DNA from: Puccinia triticina
Taxonomy: Eukaryota > Basidiomycota > Pucciniomycetes > Pucciniales > Pucciniaceae
Length of the DNA stretch: 64,000 nucleotides
Direction: 5' to 3'
Assembly (NCBI RefSeq): GCF_026914185.1
Contig: NC_070561.1
Span: 2,914,001 to 2,978,000, forward strand
Shown: one piece after another, positions 54,482 through 64,000 of the stretch
How the letters are laid out: the number at the start of each line of letters is the position of its first letter
Position numbering within the stretch: position 1 is the stretch's first letter
The notes under the pieces: model-generated
Databases searched by the model: none
Seen by the model: only the letters and a program-made list of their open reading frames with translations
What the model was told of the DNA's origin: nothing
Position numbers and translations under genes: made by a program

Positions 54482-56552
54482 GAAGATCTCATAACAAGGT
54501 ATCACCAACCACCTTCTCTTTCCCATTAAGATTGCTGGTGTGTTTCCGACTATCTGACAACGCCAACTTGACCTTTCTCAGAACCATCCGCAAACAATTG
54601 AACCCCCAACCTGATTATTCTCCTCATGCTTGCTCAACAAGTCTTTCTCTCCATAAAATCTGTCCTAATTCTGTCGATTCATCCGTGTTTTTCTTGAACT
54701 GACACCTCGCATAGTAACACACACAATTAATCAGCTTCTTCGTATCATCTTCTAAACCATTTCAGCCAGATGCATATAAGCCCCAGATTCTGACATCAGA
54801 GAATTCCCAGTAGTCACCCAGAGTGATTTGTGGAGACTGGGGTTCGGCAAACACCAGCTGGTAAGAAGTGTTGACTGTGATGGTATTTTAATGAGGCAGG
54901 GGACTGTAGTGCGGCAGAGGACTGTAATGCGGCAGGGGACTGTAGCCAACTTTGCAGCAGAGAGCCATGGCTGCAAAAGTCTGTAACCTGGTTAACAACA
55001 TTTTTGCGGGTATGGGAGTGCATGAAAGCGTTTATCATTTGTGAGGAAGATGGATGATGGCAGGTGAAATTGTATTCTGACTCAAGCGACATCGGATTTT
55101 ATGCTCGTTTGGTTGTGATTCTCTGATCAAGATATTTTCAATTGCAGCCTGAATGACTGTCTGTGATTGCTCTACAAGACTGAATTGGGATCCACCTCAT
55201 CAGCCATGACGCGGGCCAGGAGAGGCACGATGCGCTGAGGAGCCCCACTCGAGTGTCCTATCCAAGTCAATCCATAGGCCAAAGGCTGCTAAGCTGCCAC
55301 ATCAGGCCTGCCTGAGGTGTTGCCGCTCTCGCCGACTGTTCACAGCGTGGCCCGACTTGAATCCTGTCTCTTCTGAGTCTAGACGGACGACTCTGAGGAT
55401 GAGAGAACGATCTCTGGCCGATCAATGCGAGCAGTTGTGACACCCCGAGTGCCAACGCTTCTAGCTGCACGCCCTGCCAGACCACTAGGGCCCAAAACAC
55501 GTCTTCTGCCTGGACAGGGCGACAGGGCAAGGACACGACCCTATACAGTGGGATAGCCAGCCGGTGCGCGCTGGAGGATTTCCACCGGGCCCCTGTTTGA
55601 CTCACTTGACCAAGTCGATCTGGTCAGAGGGGGGAAACCGTCCAGGAGGGACCGTCTGGAAACCCCAGGAGACGGCCCAGAGAGAGAGTCTGTCCTCTTT
55701 CCTCGCGCTGCGCGCCTGCCAGTGTCACCAAGCAGAGAGGACACCTTACGGCCACGCCTATGTATGCACTCAAAGCACAGATCGCCAGGTCGCACATCTA
55801 ACTGTGTCCTCCGGGTGTCCAAACCCCACCAAATTCCATAATAAAAAAAGGCAATTACAGGTTAATTAATGTATACATCAGTTTTGTGTGTGTGTGTGTA
55901 AAGAAAAAAAAGGAAGGATATTAAATAGGCGGTGAGCGGGCACGCCTGCTGCTACGGACTACGACTACTTCTAGAACCAGTACACCGACAACAAGGGGGG
56001 AAGCAGATGGGAGGCGACGAGGGGGTATTATGTGCGGGGATTAGGGCAGGAGGGGCGGCGGTACACAAGGGGCACAGAGATATCAGGGCGGACGAAGACT
56101 ACGACGGATAAACAAACGGAAGAAGGCTCTATGTATACGAATCAATGTCAATATATATATGTATAATGTAAAAAGGATAGTAGAGAGACGGTTATGTGTA
56201 AGAGAGAGAGGAGTAAGTACACGGACGTAGACCAGATGCTTGGGGAACTTGAGGACGGGCAGCGGGCGAGAAAGCGGCGCGTGAGCAGCGAGACGCGACC
56301 CCCAATAAGCGAGAGACATCGGTGGTGGCGGAGGCGAGACAGAGTGTATCCGGGGGCGGGGCTATAGAAACAGAGGCGATGGCGGGTGCGGGGCGGGGCG
56401 GGGGGGAGGGAGGAGGCGCGGCGACGGAGGGGAGGACAGAGCGGAGGCGGAGGCGGGGCGGGTGTGTGCGACAGACTGAGCGAGAGAGAGAGAGAGAGAC
56501 AGCGGGCCTCGGGCCAGTCGGCCGGGAGTGCAGAAGCGGGGCAGGGGGGAGA

Positions 56553-58292
56553 TCAGAGCGGGTCGGACCACTGGACATAGGTGTCGGTGTCGGGGCGACA
56601 GAGGCGGGCGATGATGAAGTTATTCGGGCGTCTGATCTGGGGCGGGGGGGAATGATTAGGGGCGTTCGAGGCGCGGTTGGAGGCGGCGGGGCCGGGGAGG
56701 ATGGAGGCGTGTGTGGTGGAGCCGGGCAGGGCGTGTGGGTCGGGGGTGATGAGGAACAGGCTGCGCATGGCCGTCGTCCAGGCCCGCTTGCATCCCCCTC
56801 CGGCCCGCCGGCCGCCGTGCGCTTCGCCCGGCCGGTACAGCTGGCTGACTAGCTTCTTGTTCTCCTTCAATACCCGCTTGGTCGTCTGGCTCTTGATGTA
56901 TTCCACCGTCGTCAAGCCGTGGAAGGTCAGGAACATGTGGTACCCCCTTTACACACACACATACCCACACACACGGCATTAGTGGTGGGTTCGGTTAGGT
57001 GGGAGGAAATGGAGAGACGTACAGGAGAGAGGCGATCGGGAGGAGCAGGATGAAGGAGAGCACGAGGACAACGATGGCCAGGGGGTTCTGGCCCAGGGTG
57101 GCGAGCACGGCCTGGCTGGTGGCCCCGTCGCTCGCACCCTCGCCTGCCTCACTCGCCACCGGCTGCTGCGGCGGGTCCCGGATGAAGAACAGCCGCCATA
57201 TCGCACAGCCGATCATCAGCATCAGACTCAGCACGCTCGCCATCAGAAAGGTGAAGAAGGAGCGGTAGTTGCGCGAGCCGATGCAATTCTATGTCCCCAC
57301 ACACACACAATCTGCTCAGCTTTCTTCCCGCGTTCTCTCCTTTGCAGCAAAAGGGGCTTACGTTGAGGTAGCTGCAATGGTGGTCGATCTGGATGTAGAG
57401 AGAGAGAGAGAGAGAGAGAAAGGGTCAGTTAAAAGATAAAAGAGAGAGAAAGAGAAAGAGGGGGGACTGAACACCGTCGATGCAGCAGTCGCACATCCGA
57501 CAATGGGACGACCTAGGGGGCCGATAGGATTCGCAGGTGGTGCACCACTTGGACTGGATCCAACCGACGTCCTCGTCGGAGACGAAGTCGAGCGGGACGG
57601 GCTGCTGGGAGGTGGTGTTGGAGAGGCGGGAGGCGCGGGGGGTGTTTTCGAGCTTGATCCAGCGGGGGAGGAGCTCCCACTGGCCGACCTGGTCGTACTC
57701 GAACGGCTTCTCCCTCCGCTGGTCGTCGATAGGAGGCGGGGGGGGAGGCTCGGCGGGGGGGATGGAGGCCGGTTTCCAGACCATCTCCGGGTTCGGGTCG
57801 AGGCCGCGGGGCAGGATGCCGGGGTCGGAGGCGACTGTCCTGGCCATCGCGCTGAGCGCGAGCATCCAGAGGTAGGCGAACAGGGCGACGAGCGCGGTCC
57901 CGGGGGCGGGCGAGTGGCGGATGAGGGCGGGGACGGTGGAGACGAGGAAGAGGACGGGCAGGCCGAGGAGGAGGGCCAGCGAGGCGAGGGTCTGGAGGGG
58001 CAGGTACAGCCGAGGCCCCGGGCGGCCATCGCTCCGCTCGTCGCCTTCTGTATCTTCCTGGGGCTCGGCTGGGCGACTGGCCGTGCGGCGGCGGCTGAGG
58101 GGGATGGAGTGGGCCGGGCGCGAGCTGACTAGTCTGCCGCGACAGCAGAAGACAAGGTTTCCGGGGTGGGCCTGGTAGACCCTGGGCTGTTTTTTCTTGG
58201 GCCGTCGTTGTTGGTGCTGTTGGATGACGAGTGGGTTGGCTTCCTGGGTTGTTGGGAGTGGCTGTTTCTGGCTGTTTTGGTTTGGCTGTTGC

Positions 58293-58324
<32 letters not shown>

Positions 58325-58588
58325 TTCTGCTGGTATGCGTATTTCGAGTACGCCTGAGTAGGAGCGCAGTTCGAGTGGCTGTGCAGCTGGCAGTTTGTGC
58401 TGGTGTTGTTCTGGGGGCTGTCGCTGTGGGAGTGGGTGTTGTTCTGGCTGGTGGCTGAGCTGTTCTGCTGATGAGCTGTTTGAGTGTGGCTGGTAGTAGG
58501 TTGTTCGGTGGGTTGTGGTGGTGGTCGTGGTGGTCGTTGGCAGGAGTTGGGGCAGGGAGTGTGGTGGCTGGGGGGGGTGAGGGTTCAT
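56553..58588 (-). CDS. DHHC palmitoyltransferase, ERF2-like, 4 exons
   Basis: Exons 58588-57473, 57388-57362, 57288-57023 and 56946-56553 join to 600 residues. DHHC enzymes attach palmitate to cysteines of membrane-associated proteins at the Golgi or ER. The first 190 residues are low complexity, Pro/Thr/Gln-rich with a CAG-coded Gln run. Two membrane segments follow (LASLALLLGLPVLFLVSTV and ALVALFAYLWMLALSAMA), then the DPG motif (SDPGILPR) and the cysteine-rich domain WCTTCESYRPPRSSHCRMCD. The catalytic DHHC is at residues 374-377 in a 27-base exon, followed by LNNCIGSRNYRSFFTFL, two more membrane segments and a TTxE motif (LTTVEYIKS). An upstream in-frame ATG at 58657 would add 23 residues. 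Intron 1 has an unusual GTTCAG donor. Large ORFs on the other strand are shadows. Confidence 0.92.
58257..58330 (-). repeat. Polyglutamine-coding CAG repeat
   Basis: An interrupted CAG/CAA run that codes about a dozen glutamines in the N-terminal part of the palmitoyltransferase. The GA run at 57397-57419 lies in its first intron. Confidence 0.85.
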
Positions 58589-58759
58589 GGCTGGTGGTGT
58601 GGGTGCAGTGGGCAGTGGGCAGGAGGGCGGAGTGGCTCTCATACATACACATGACACTGCGATCCGGCCCAGCTATCCGCCACACACACACACAGACCTC
58701 TCAGACACACACAGTTCGCTCTCTAAACGGATGGTTGCAATTTCTCATCTGTACATAGT

Positions 58760-59468
58760 CTATCTCATGAAGCCCCCAAAGGCTTGGAAGGCCTTCCGGA
58801 ATGTCTCAAACTGTTCAGGGCTCAGCGTGGGCCGGTGGTGTCCCGGGCCCCTCATCGCGCGGGCCTGGATGCCGCTCGCGTCTGCGGAAAGACCAGCGTC
58901 AGCCCGGGCGGCCGGATGCGACGAGCCGAGGCACTCAACTGAGATGGTTGGATTGCGCGAGCTCGACGACGCATCTGATCGAGCTGGGCGGCGGCTGGTG
59001 GGGGATCCGGCCGAGGAAGCTGGCGAGCGTGAGTTGAGGGGTGTCTGGGGTGGGGATCTCCTGGAGGGGGCAGTGTCGGAGTGCGCCGAACCGGCCGAGC
59101 GCATCGGCCTCCAGCCGGCTCCGGGCACCCCCGGGGGCTGGCGGGGGCTGGAGCTTCCTGGGGTAGTCGAAGGCGGCCTGGCGGGCGGCATCGCTCATCG
59201 CGCCCGGCTGGAAGTGCAGGAATCCGAAGCCCTTGAACCAGTCCGTCTGGGCGTCCTGCATCAAGCCCCGCTCAGTCAGCACCGTCGAGCTTCAGAAGAG
59301 AGAGAGTGTGTGTGGGCCCACCCTGGGGAAGGAGGCATAGACGATGTGCTCCCGGGGGAGCTTGTGCTGGAAGTGGGCGAGGATGGCGAGGATGGCGGGG
59401 GCGGAGAGTGCGGCGGCGGAGGCGGTCTTGACGGCGAGGACCGTCGGGCGGAACTTGGCGAGGCTCAT
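58760..59468 (-). CDS. Unknown 194-residue protein, 3 exons
   Basis: Exons 59468-59322, 59255-58940 and 58881-58760 join in frame. The start MSLAKFRPTVLAVKTASAAA is followed by a hydrophobic Ala-rich helix and HFQHKLPREHIVYASFPR, then WFKGFGFLHFQPGAMSDAAR, a Pro-rich middle and TLSPEQFETFRKAFQAFGGF at the end. The basic, Ala/Ser-rich N terminus could be a mitochondrial targeting signal. I do not recognise the family. The splice choices are the only ones that keep a frame open through both GC-rich ends, but the first acceptor (59256) is my inference. It ends about 170 bases before the palmitoyltransferase start, on the same strand. Confidence 0.5.
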
Positions 59469-59666
59469 CGTCTGACTCTGGAGTCTGGGGTGGGGGGGGG
59501 GGGACTGCCCCCCGGGGTGTGTATACTCTCCCTGTGACAGCCACGGGCCGCGAATCCTGTGATTCCTGCCCCATGAGCACCATCCGCCGATCTCGCTCGC
59601 GATAACTGACACTTTTTGGGAGATGGACAGCATCAAAGTGAAATTTCGGGCCGCGGGTCCTGCTGA

Positions 59667-59798
59667 TGTTATGTGAAGGGAAAACAAGAAAGAGTGAGGA
59701 AAACTGGGTTCACCGGCACCCAGGGGATGAGTCTTCGAGAGAAACTTATAAGAACAGTATATAAACATACTCTAATAATCAAGTATGATACCATAACA
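59667..59798 (-). repeat. 3' LTR of the copia element
   Basis: 132 bases. On the minus strand it starts TGTTATGGTATC and ends TTCACATAACA, giving TGTTATG/CATAACA inverted ends. The polypurine tract CTTGAGGGGGTGGC lies directly before it (59799-59812). Confidence 0.85.
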
Positions 59799-60107
59799 GC
59801 CACCCCCTCAAGAAGACTCCGACAAATGGCCAAAAACTTGAGCAAGAAATAAAGAATGTGAAAAAAAAAACCCTAGACAAATAGAGATAAAATGGTTGAG
59901 AAAACCAAAACATAGCAGGATAAGAAGGTCCAGATTGTTGCCAAAATTTAACCGTTGCTGTTGAGTGCAAAGAAAAAAGGAAACAAGTGTTGTTATCTTA
60001 ATCAAGAAGAAATGATGATATGGGTAGGATGGACAATCGCAGGGGGTGCATGTGTCTCGCAGCGAGCGCATGCTGTCCCCCCTGGTACTTGCCATCATGT
60101 ATGTCAC

Positions 60108-61343
60108 TCATCCAGGAGATGACATTTTGAAGCTGGCTAAGGGCATTGGGCCCAGCGCCTTTGTCATGATATTGGCCAACTGAGCATCAGTCAGGACCCA
60201 TTCAATGACAAGTCTCTTGCAATGGAGCTGTTCATTGACATAGAAGACCTTGCGTTCCAAGTGCCTGGTACGCTTGTTTGCGGTGTTGTCCTTCGAGATC
60301 TTGACCACTGCAACGTTGTCGCACATGAGCTTTGGGGTGATGATCTTGTTGGTCATGTCAAAGAAAAGCTCTTTGAGCCAAACCAAATGTTGAAAAGCCC
60401 AGATGAACTCCGCATGGCATGTTGATGTTGCTACTGATGGTTGGCGCTTGCTTGCCCAGAGTATGGGTACCCCAAAGAGTGTAGTGACTGATCCATCTGT
60501 CAATCGCACAAACTCGCCACCCCAGTTGGCATCAACCCACGTGAGCATGTCCTTGTCAGTGGCGCCCGGCTCAATTGCCAGATTTTGACACCCAGACGCT
60601 TTTATGTAGCCAAGAGAGTGTTGAACCGCCACCCAGTGCCGCTTGGTGGGCAATTTTGCAAACCGTGCCAGAAAACCTACAGCAAACGCCAAGTCTGGAC
60701 GTGTTGCTACTGCTAGGTATTTTAGCAATCCAACAATGGAAAGATAGCTGTTGGGGTTGATGACATCTTTGCCAGATTGGGTGGAAGTGATGGAGTTATT
60801 GTCTTTTAGTGGGACCGTTTGGGAGAGTGTTGTGTCAGTGGTGAATGTTTCCAAGATTTTGCGCGTGAGAAATGGTTGAGAATGTATGATTCTTGATGGG
60901 ATGGGATGCTCAACCTTGACCCCCACGACAGTGTGTAAGGAACCTTCCCATGTTGTTCTGAGCTTGGACTCGAGTGCCAACTGGAATTCTTGCATGATTG
61001 CAGAGGAGGAGGCCGTGACAACACCGTCATCCACATGGATCCATCCCAGTAAGGTCTTGCCGCCGCGTTGCATGTGATAAAAGGAGATATCATAGAAGCT
61101 GACATGAAAGCCAATGCCTTCAATGACCTGCACAAAATGCTTCCACCAACAGCAAACCCCTTGCTTAGTGCCGTAGAGTCCTTTATCAAGTTTAAGGGAC
61201 TTGCCTTTATGTTCCTCAGGTACCACCATCCCATCCAGGACTTTGACCCACACATCTTCATCAATTTTGCCATGGAGATAGGCCGCTGTGATGTCAAAGA
61301 ACTCAATTGCCCAATTGTTAGAGGTTGCCAAGACAAGCAGCAT
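60108..61343 (-). pseudogene. pol: Copia RT and RNase H open segment
   Basis: A 411-codon open segment holding the RT core after SLRMLLVLATSNNW through RNase H to SFKMSSPG. HVDDG takes the place of the usual YVDD-type active site. It is the best preserved part of the element; upstream parts are broken. Confidence 0.85.
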
Positions 61344-62922
61344 GCGTAGGGACGCAAAAGTTGCTGTTGGTGCCCAAGTATCATGGTATTCCTGGCCAAA
61401 AATCTGTCTGAAGCCTTGGACTATGTGACAAGCCTTTTACCTCTTGACAGATCCATCCTGGTTCCGCTTTATGTCAAAGAGCCATCTTGTTTTGGTTTCT
61501 TTTTGGCCCGCTGGCACATGTTTAAAGTGCCACACGGACATATCCCAGATGTTAGCAAGTTCGGTCTTGACCGCCGCTGCCCATCTATCACCATCCTTCC
61601 TTGTAGCTATTGCTCGCGAGTAAGTCCTGGGGAGGAGCTGGCTCCTTGTCACCGCAGACAGTCCCGTGTTTTCCGGTGATTGGCTGGCTAGAGTATTCTC
61701 AGCGACATCCAAACCAAGGACCAAAGCTGAATTGAAGATCATGGGAGCAACATCTTCAGTGTTGAGGAGTTTGTCTAATGGGCGCCAAAAAGGTGCAAAT
61801 TCAGGGATTGATGCCAATTTTTTGTTGCGCTGGGGAACTTGAGTGTTATCACTGCCATTGTTGAGAATCTTATTTAGAGAGGATGATAGTGTCAGTTTAG
61901 GTTTGATTGGTTCTGGAGCTGATTGGAATAAGGAAAAGTTGCAATGGATGACTCAAAGAAGGTGTTGTTAGTTGGCACCCAGAAAATCCACCCTTTGCCC
62001 CCTTGAACATAGCCCACAAGATTGCAGCGCCAGGCACATTGATTGGTCTTCCCCGCTTGGTAAACTTCCGGTTTGTGCACAAAAGCCACCTTGCCAAAAG
62101 CCCGGAGTCAATCCAAGAGTGTTTTCTTGTCAAACATAATCTCAATGGGTGTTTTATTGCCAGTTAGTGAGTTGATTAACCAATTGTGAGTAAAGTAACC
62201 CCACAGGTAAGCAAATCCCCAAAATTTGGTGGGCAACCCCGAGGCCACCAGTGCCGTGCCAGCCATCTCACCAACCGTCTGGTGGAGCCTCTCAGCCGCC
62301 CTGTTCTGTTGGGGTTTGTAAGGCATTGAATGTTGGTGTTCAATTCATTTTTCTTGCAGCCATGCTAGAAAAGCTTTTGACGTGAATTCACCGCCCCCGT
62401 CCGTTCAAAATTGTTTGATTTTCTTCCCAGTAAGTTGCTTCATCAGTTCAATGTACCTTTTAAAATTTAAGCACACTTCACTTTTAGCCTTCAGCAAAAA
62501 ACCTTTGGAGTAGGTGCTGGCAAGATTGCGGAAGACAACCAGATACTTCACTCCATTGAAGCCCTCAATAAATGGTCCCAGCACGTCCAAAACAATGATG
62601 TCCATTGGTTGCAGTTTTGAATCTTCAGAGAGTTGTGAGCTTTGGTTGCGCTTACTCTTTCTCACTAAGCAGTCTTCACAAGCAAAGTCTTTGTTTGTTA
62701 ACTTATCTGGAAAGCCAGGCACACTCCCTGGCGCGCACTTTACAAAATACAAAAACTGTGATGCTATTCTTTGACAAAGCTCATCCAATGCTGGTTTTTA
62801 GAGATCAGCCACAATACAGTTGGCCAAACTTAACTAAGTCCCTACTCCGTTGCGGGCCGTGCAGCGTTTGGCTGGCCGCGAAGCGACCCCGACCGGAGGG
62901 AGGGACTTATATATTAGCGGGA

Positions 62923-63061
62923 TTCAAAGTAGACCCGCGCATGCCACTTGCAAGGCAAGGCAAGCCAGCGTTCAACTCAAATGTTGAATGTCGGCTTGCA
63001 GTCTCCCCGCAAAACTGGGTTATGCAAAGTGACCTGCATGCACGCGCGGGTCTACTTTGAA
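62923..63061. repeat. Small palindromic repeat (MITE-like)
   Basis: The ends TTCAAAGTAGACCCGCGC and their perfect inverted copy bound 139 bases. A second, shorter inverted pair around AAGTCCCT and AGGGACTT lies just before it (62834-62911). No duplication can be fixed. The 63062-63734 stretch after it is AT-rich and holds nothing recognised. Confidence 0.6.
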
Positions 63062-63734
63062 ACCCCCTATTAAAACCCCTTTCTTGCGTGAGAAAATTCC
63101 ACGGTTTGGCTGGGAGCGGCCTTGTTTCCATTGCCACACCTTCAATACCTCCAAGTTTCTTTCTAGGTTCTAGCACCTAATAGATCTACATAACCTTGAT
63201 TTTTCTATATTTTTTTTACTGCAAAATCTTGTTTGCATCCATGGAAATTTTTTTATTGAAATTCAAGATTTTCAACTTTGGTACTCGAGGCCCATATGAC
63301 AAGGATTGAGCGCAATCACCCTACAAAGATATTTAGGGACCTTGGTAATGAAACTACCAAGAAGTGTTTTGTTAATTATTCTTAGTCATCATTATCATGT
63401 GATGTTGTTAATTACAATCCTTCCGCTTAATTAAATGGAAGGATTTACTTGAATTTCTTGTTTTCCGTTTTCAAAAATCAAGGAGGGGGAAAACAACAAT
63501 AAAAAAAATACTGAAAAATCACAAGCATGGTAAACATTGAAAAAAACAAGAGAAAAAAAAATTATGATGAGTAACATGGAAGGGAGGAAAGGAAGTATCA
63601 AAAGTGACCTCAATATCACACTCGGCTCACGCGAGCTTTGTGTTTTAGTGTATAAGCCTCTCTGGTGAGACTGGGCTGCCGCCCATCTGGTGAGACTGGG
63701 CTGCCACCCAGACCCGCTCACCACGAGTGGCTTA

Positions 63735-64000
63735 GGCCCTGTTTGGCAGCGTAATTATTACGCAATAAATAATTGCGACATATGCCATTACAACGCTTGG
63801 TGTTTGGCACAATCGTAATATATCGATATATATGTGAATCACCCAGCCAATCATTACGCTGCCCTCAATACACGCTGCCCTCACTATACGCTGCCCTCAA
63901 CACGCTGCACTTCAACGATGGAGGAAGAATCCTTTCTCGGCCCAAATCTTCTCACTCAACAAACACTACCCCAAACTTCAAGGACGTCCAGTCAGCCAGG
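63735..64000 (+). mobile_element. Harbinger-like element, cut by the window end
   Basis: Starts GGCCCTGTTTGGCAGCGTAA after TTA (63732-63734). The spacer has a GTGTTTGGCACAATCG phrase and three CACGCTGCCCTCA-type repeats. An ORF starting MEEESFLGPNLLTQQTLPQT opens at 63918 and is still open at the window edge. The layout matches the other family members. Confidence 0.6.
63918..64000 (+). CDS. Start of a transposon ORF (partial)
   Basis: 27 codons are visible before the window ends. Its position about 180 bases inside a Harbinger-like end is that of the short conserved ORFs at 27768 and 49285, although the residues differ. Confidence 0.3.
   Translation, partial: MEEESFLGPNLLTQQTLPQTSRTSSQP

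Larger units (their letters stand above)
59667..62795 (-). mobile_element. Ty1/copia retrotransposon, 5'-truncated and decayed
   Basis: On the minus strand the order is integrase (FACEDCLVRKSKRN, LDVLGPFIEGFNGVKYLVVF, TDGGGEF, HSMPYKPQQNRAAERLHQTV), then RT (TRWLFDIKRNQDGSVKR, FFDITAAYLHGKIDEDVWV, LYGTKQGVCCWW, GWIHVDDGVVTA) and RNase H (ILWASKRQPSVATSTCHAEF). Integrase before RT defines copia. Stops and frame changes lie in the integrase part near 62400, 62345 and 62110 and before the RT near 61430. The sequence breaks off at about 62795, so gag, protease and the 5' LTR are missing. Confidence 0.9.

Noticed and set aside
56322..56852. 176-codon plus-strand ORF, Gly/Arg-rich
   Set aside because: It lies antisense to the last exon and 3' region of the palmitoyltransferase; its composition comes from GC-rich repeats.
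57503..58132. 209-codon plus-strand ORF
   Set aside because: It is antisense to exon 1 of the palmitoyltransferase, which has clear domain motifs on the other strand.

Overview
The window looks like nuclear DNA of a basidiomycete fungus, most probably a rust (Pucciniales). This is an inference from three things: intron-dense genes with introns of about 50-140 bp, a small secreted cysteine-rich protein, and a landscape dominated by nested transposable elements. No species is claimed. I see no rRNA, tRNA or CRISPR array.

Five cellular genes can be supported. An L-threonine aldolase lies at 6685-8737 (+, 10 exons, two GC-AG introns). A pepsin-like aspartic protease with a very long propeptide lies at 13057-10743 (-, 7 exons). 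A 72-residue secreted cysteine-rich protein lies at 54263-54481 (+). A DHHC palmitoyltransferase lies at 58588-56553 (-, 4 exons), and a 194-residue unknown protein lies just upstream of it at 59468-58760 (-, 3 exons). I spliced the multi-exon genes by hand; the reading frame closes across every junction.

Almost everything else is mobile DNA. 1.3-3.0 kb holds a TIR element with an 8-bp target duplication. 14.7-27.9 kb is a PIF/Harbinger-like element split by a 12.8-kb CACTA-like element (14891-27677). That element carries a decayed Tnp2-type transposase, an intact OTU-type cysteine protease ORF and two cargo genes, and it has itself received two foldback elements. 27.9-41.4 kb is a palindromic minisatellite split by a near-complete Ty3/gypsy element (28757-41197). 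The gypsy 5' LTR carries a 766-bp MULE-like insert, and its reverse transcriptase gene is split by a second CACTA-like element (33060-38646), which in turn contains a solo LTR. A third, 0.9-kb member (44726-45614) sits inside another CACTG-ended element. 46.9-53.4 kb holds LTR-like repeats, a solo LTR, Harbinger-like elements and a 5'-truncated LINE with an 11-bp target duplication. 59.7-62.8 kb is a decayed Ty1/copia element, and the window ends inside another Harbinger-like element.

The most interesting material is the CACTA-like family. Two long members share their ends and one cargo gene (called gene A here, with a conserved intron position) at the left end, but carry unrelated genes (B or C) at the same place near the right end. 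One member also encodes an OTU-domain protein directly behind its transposase.
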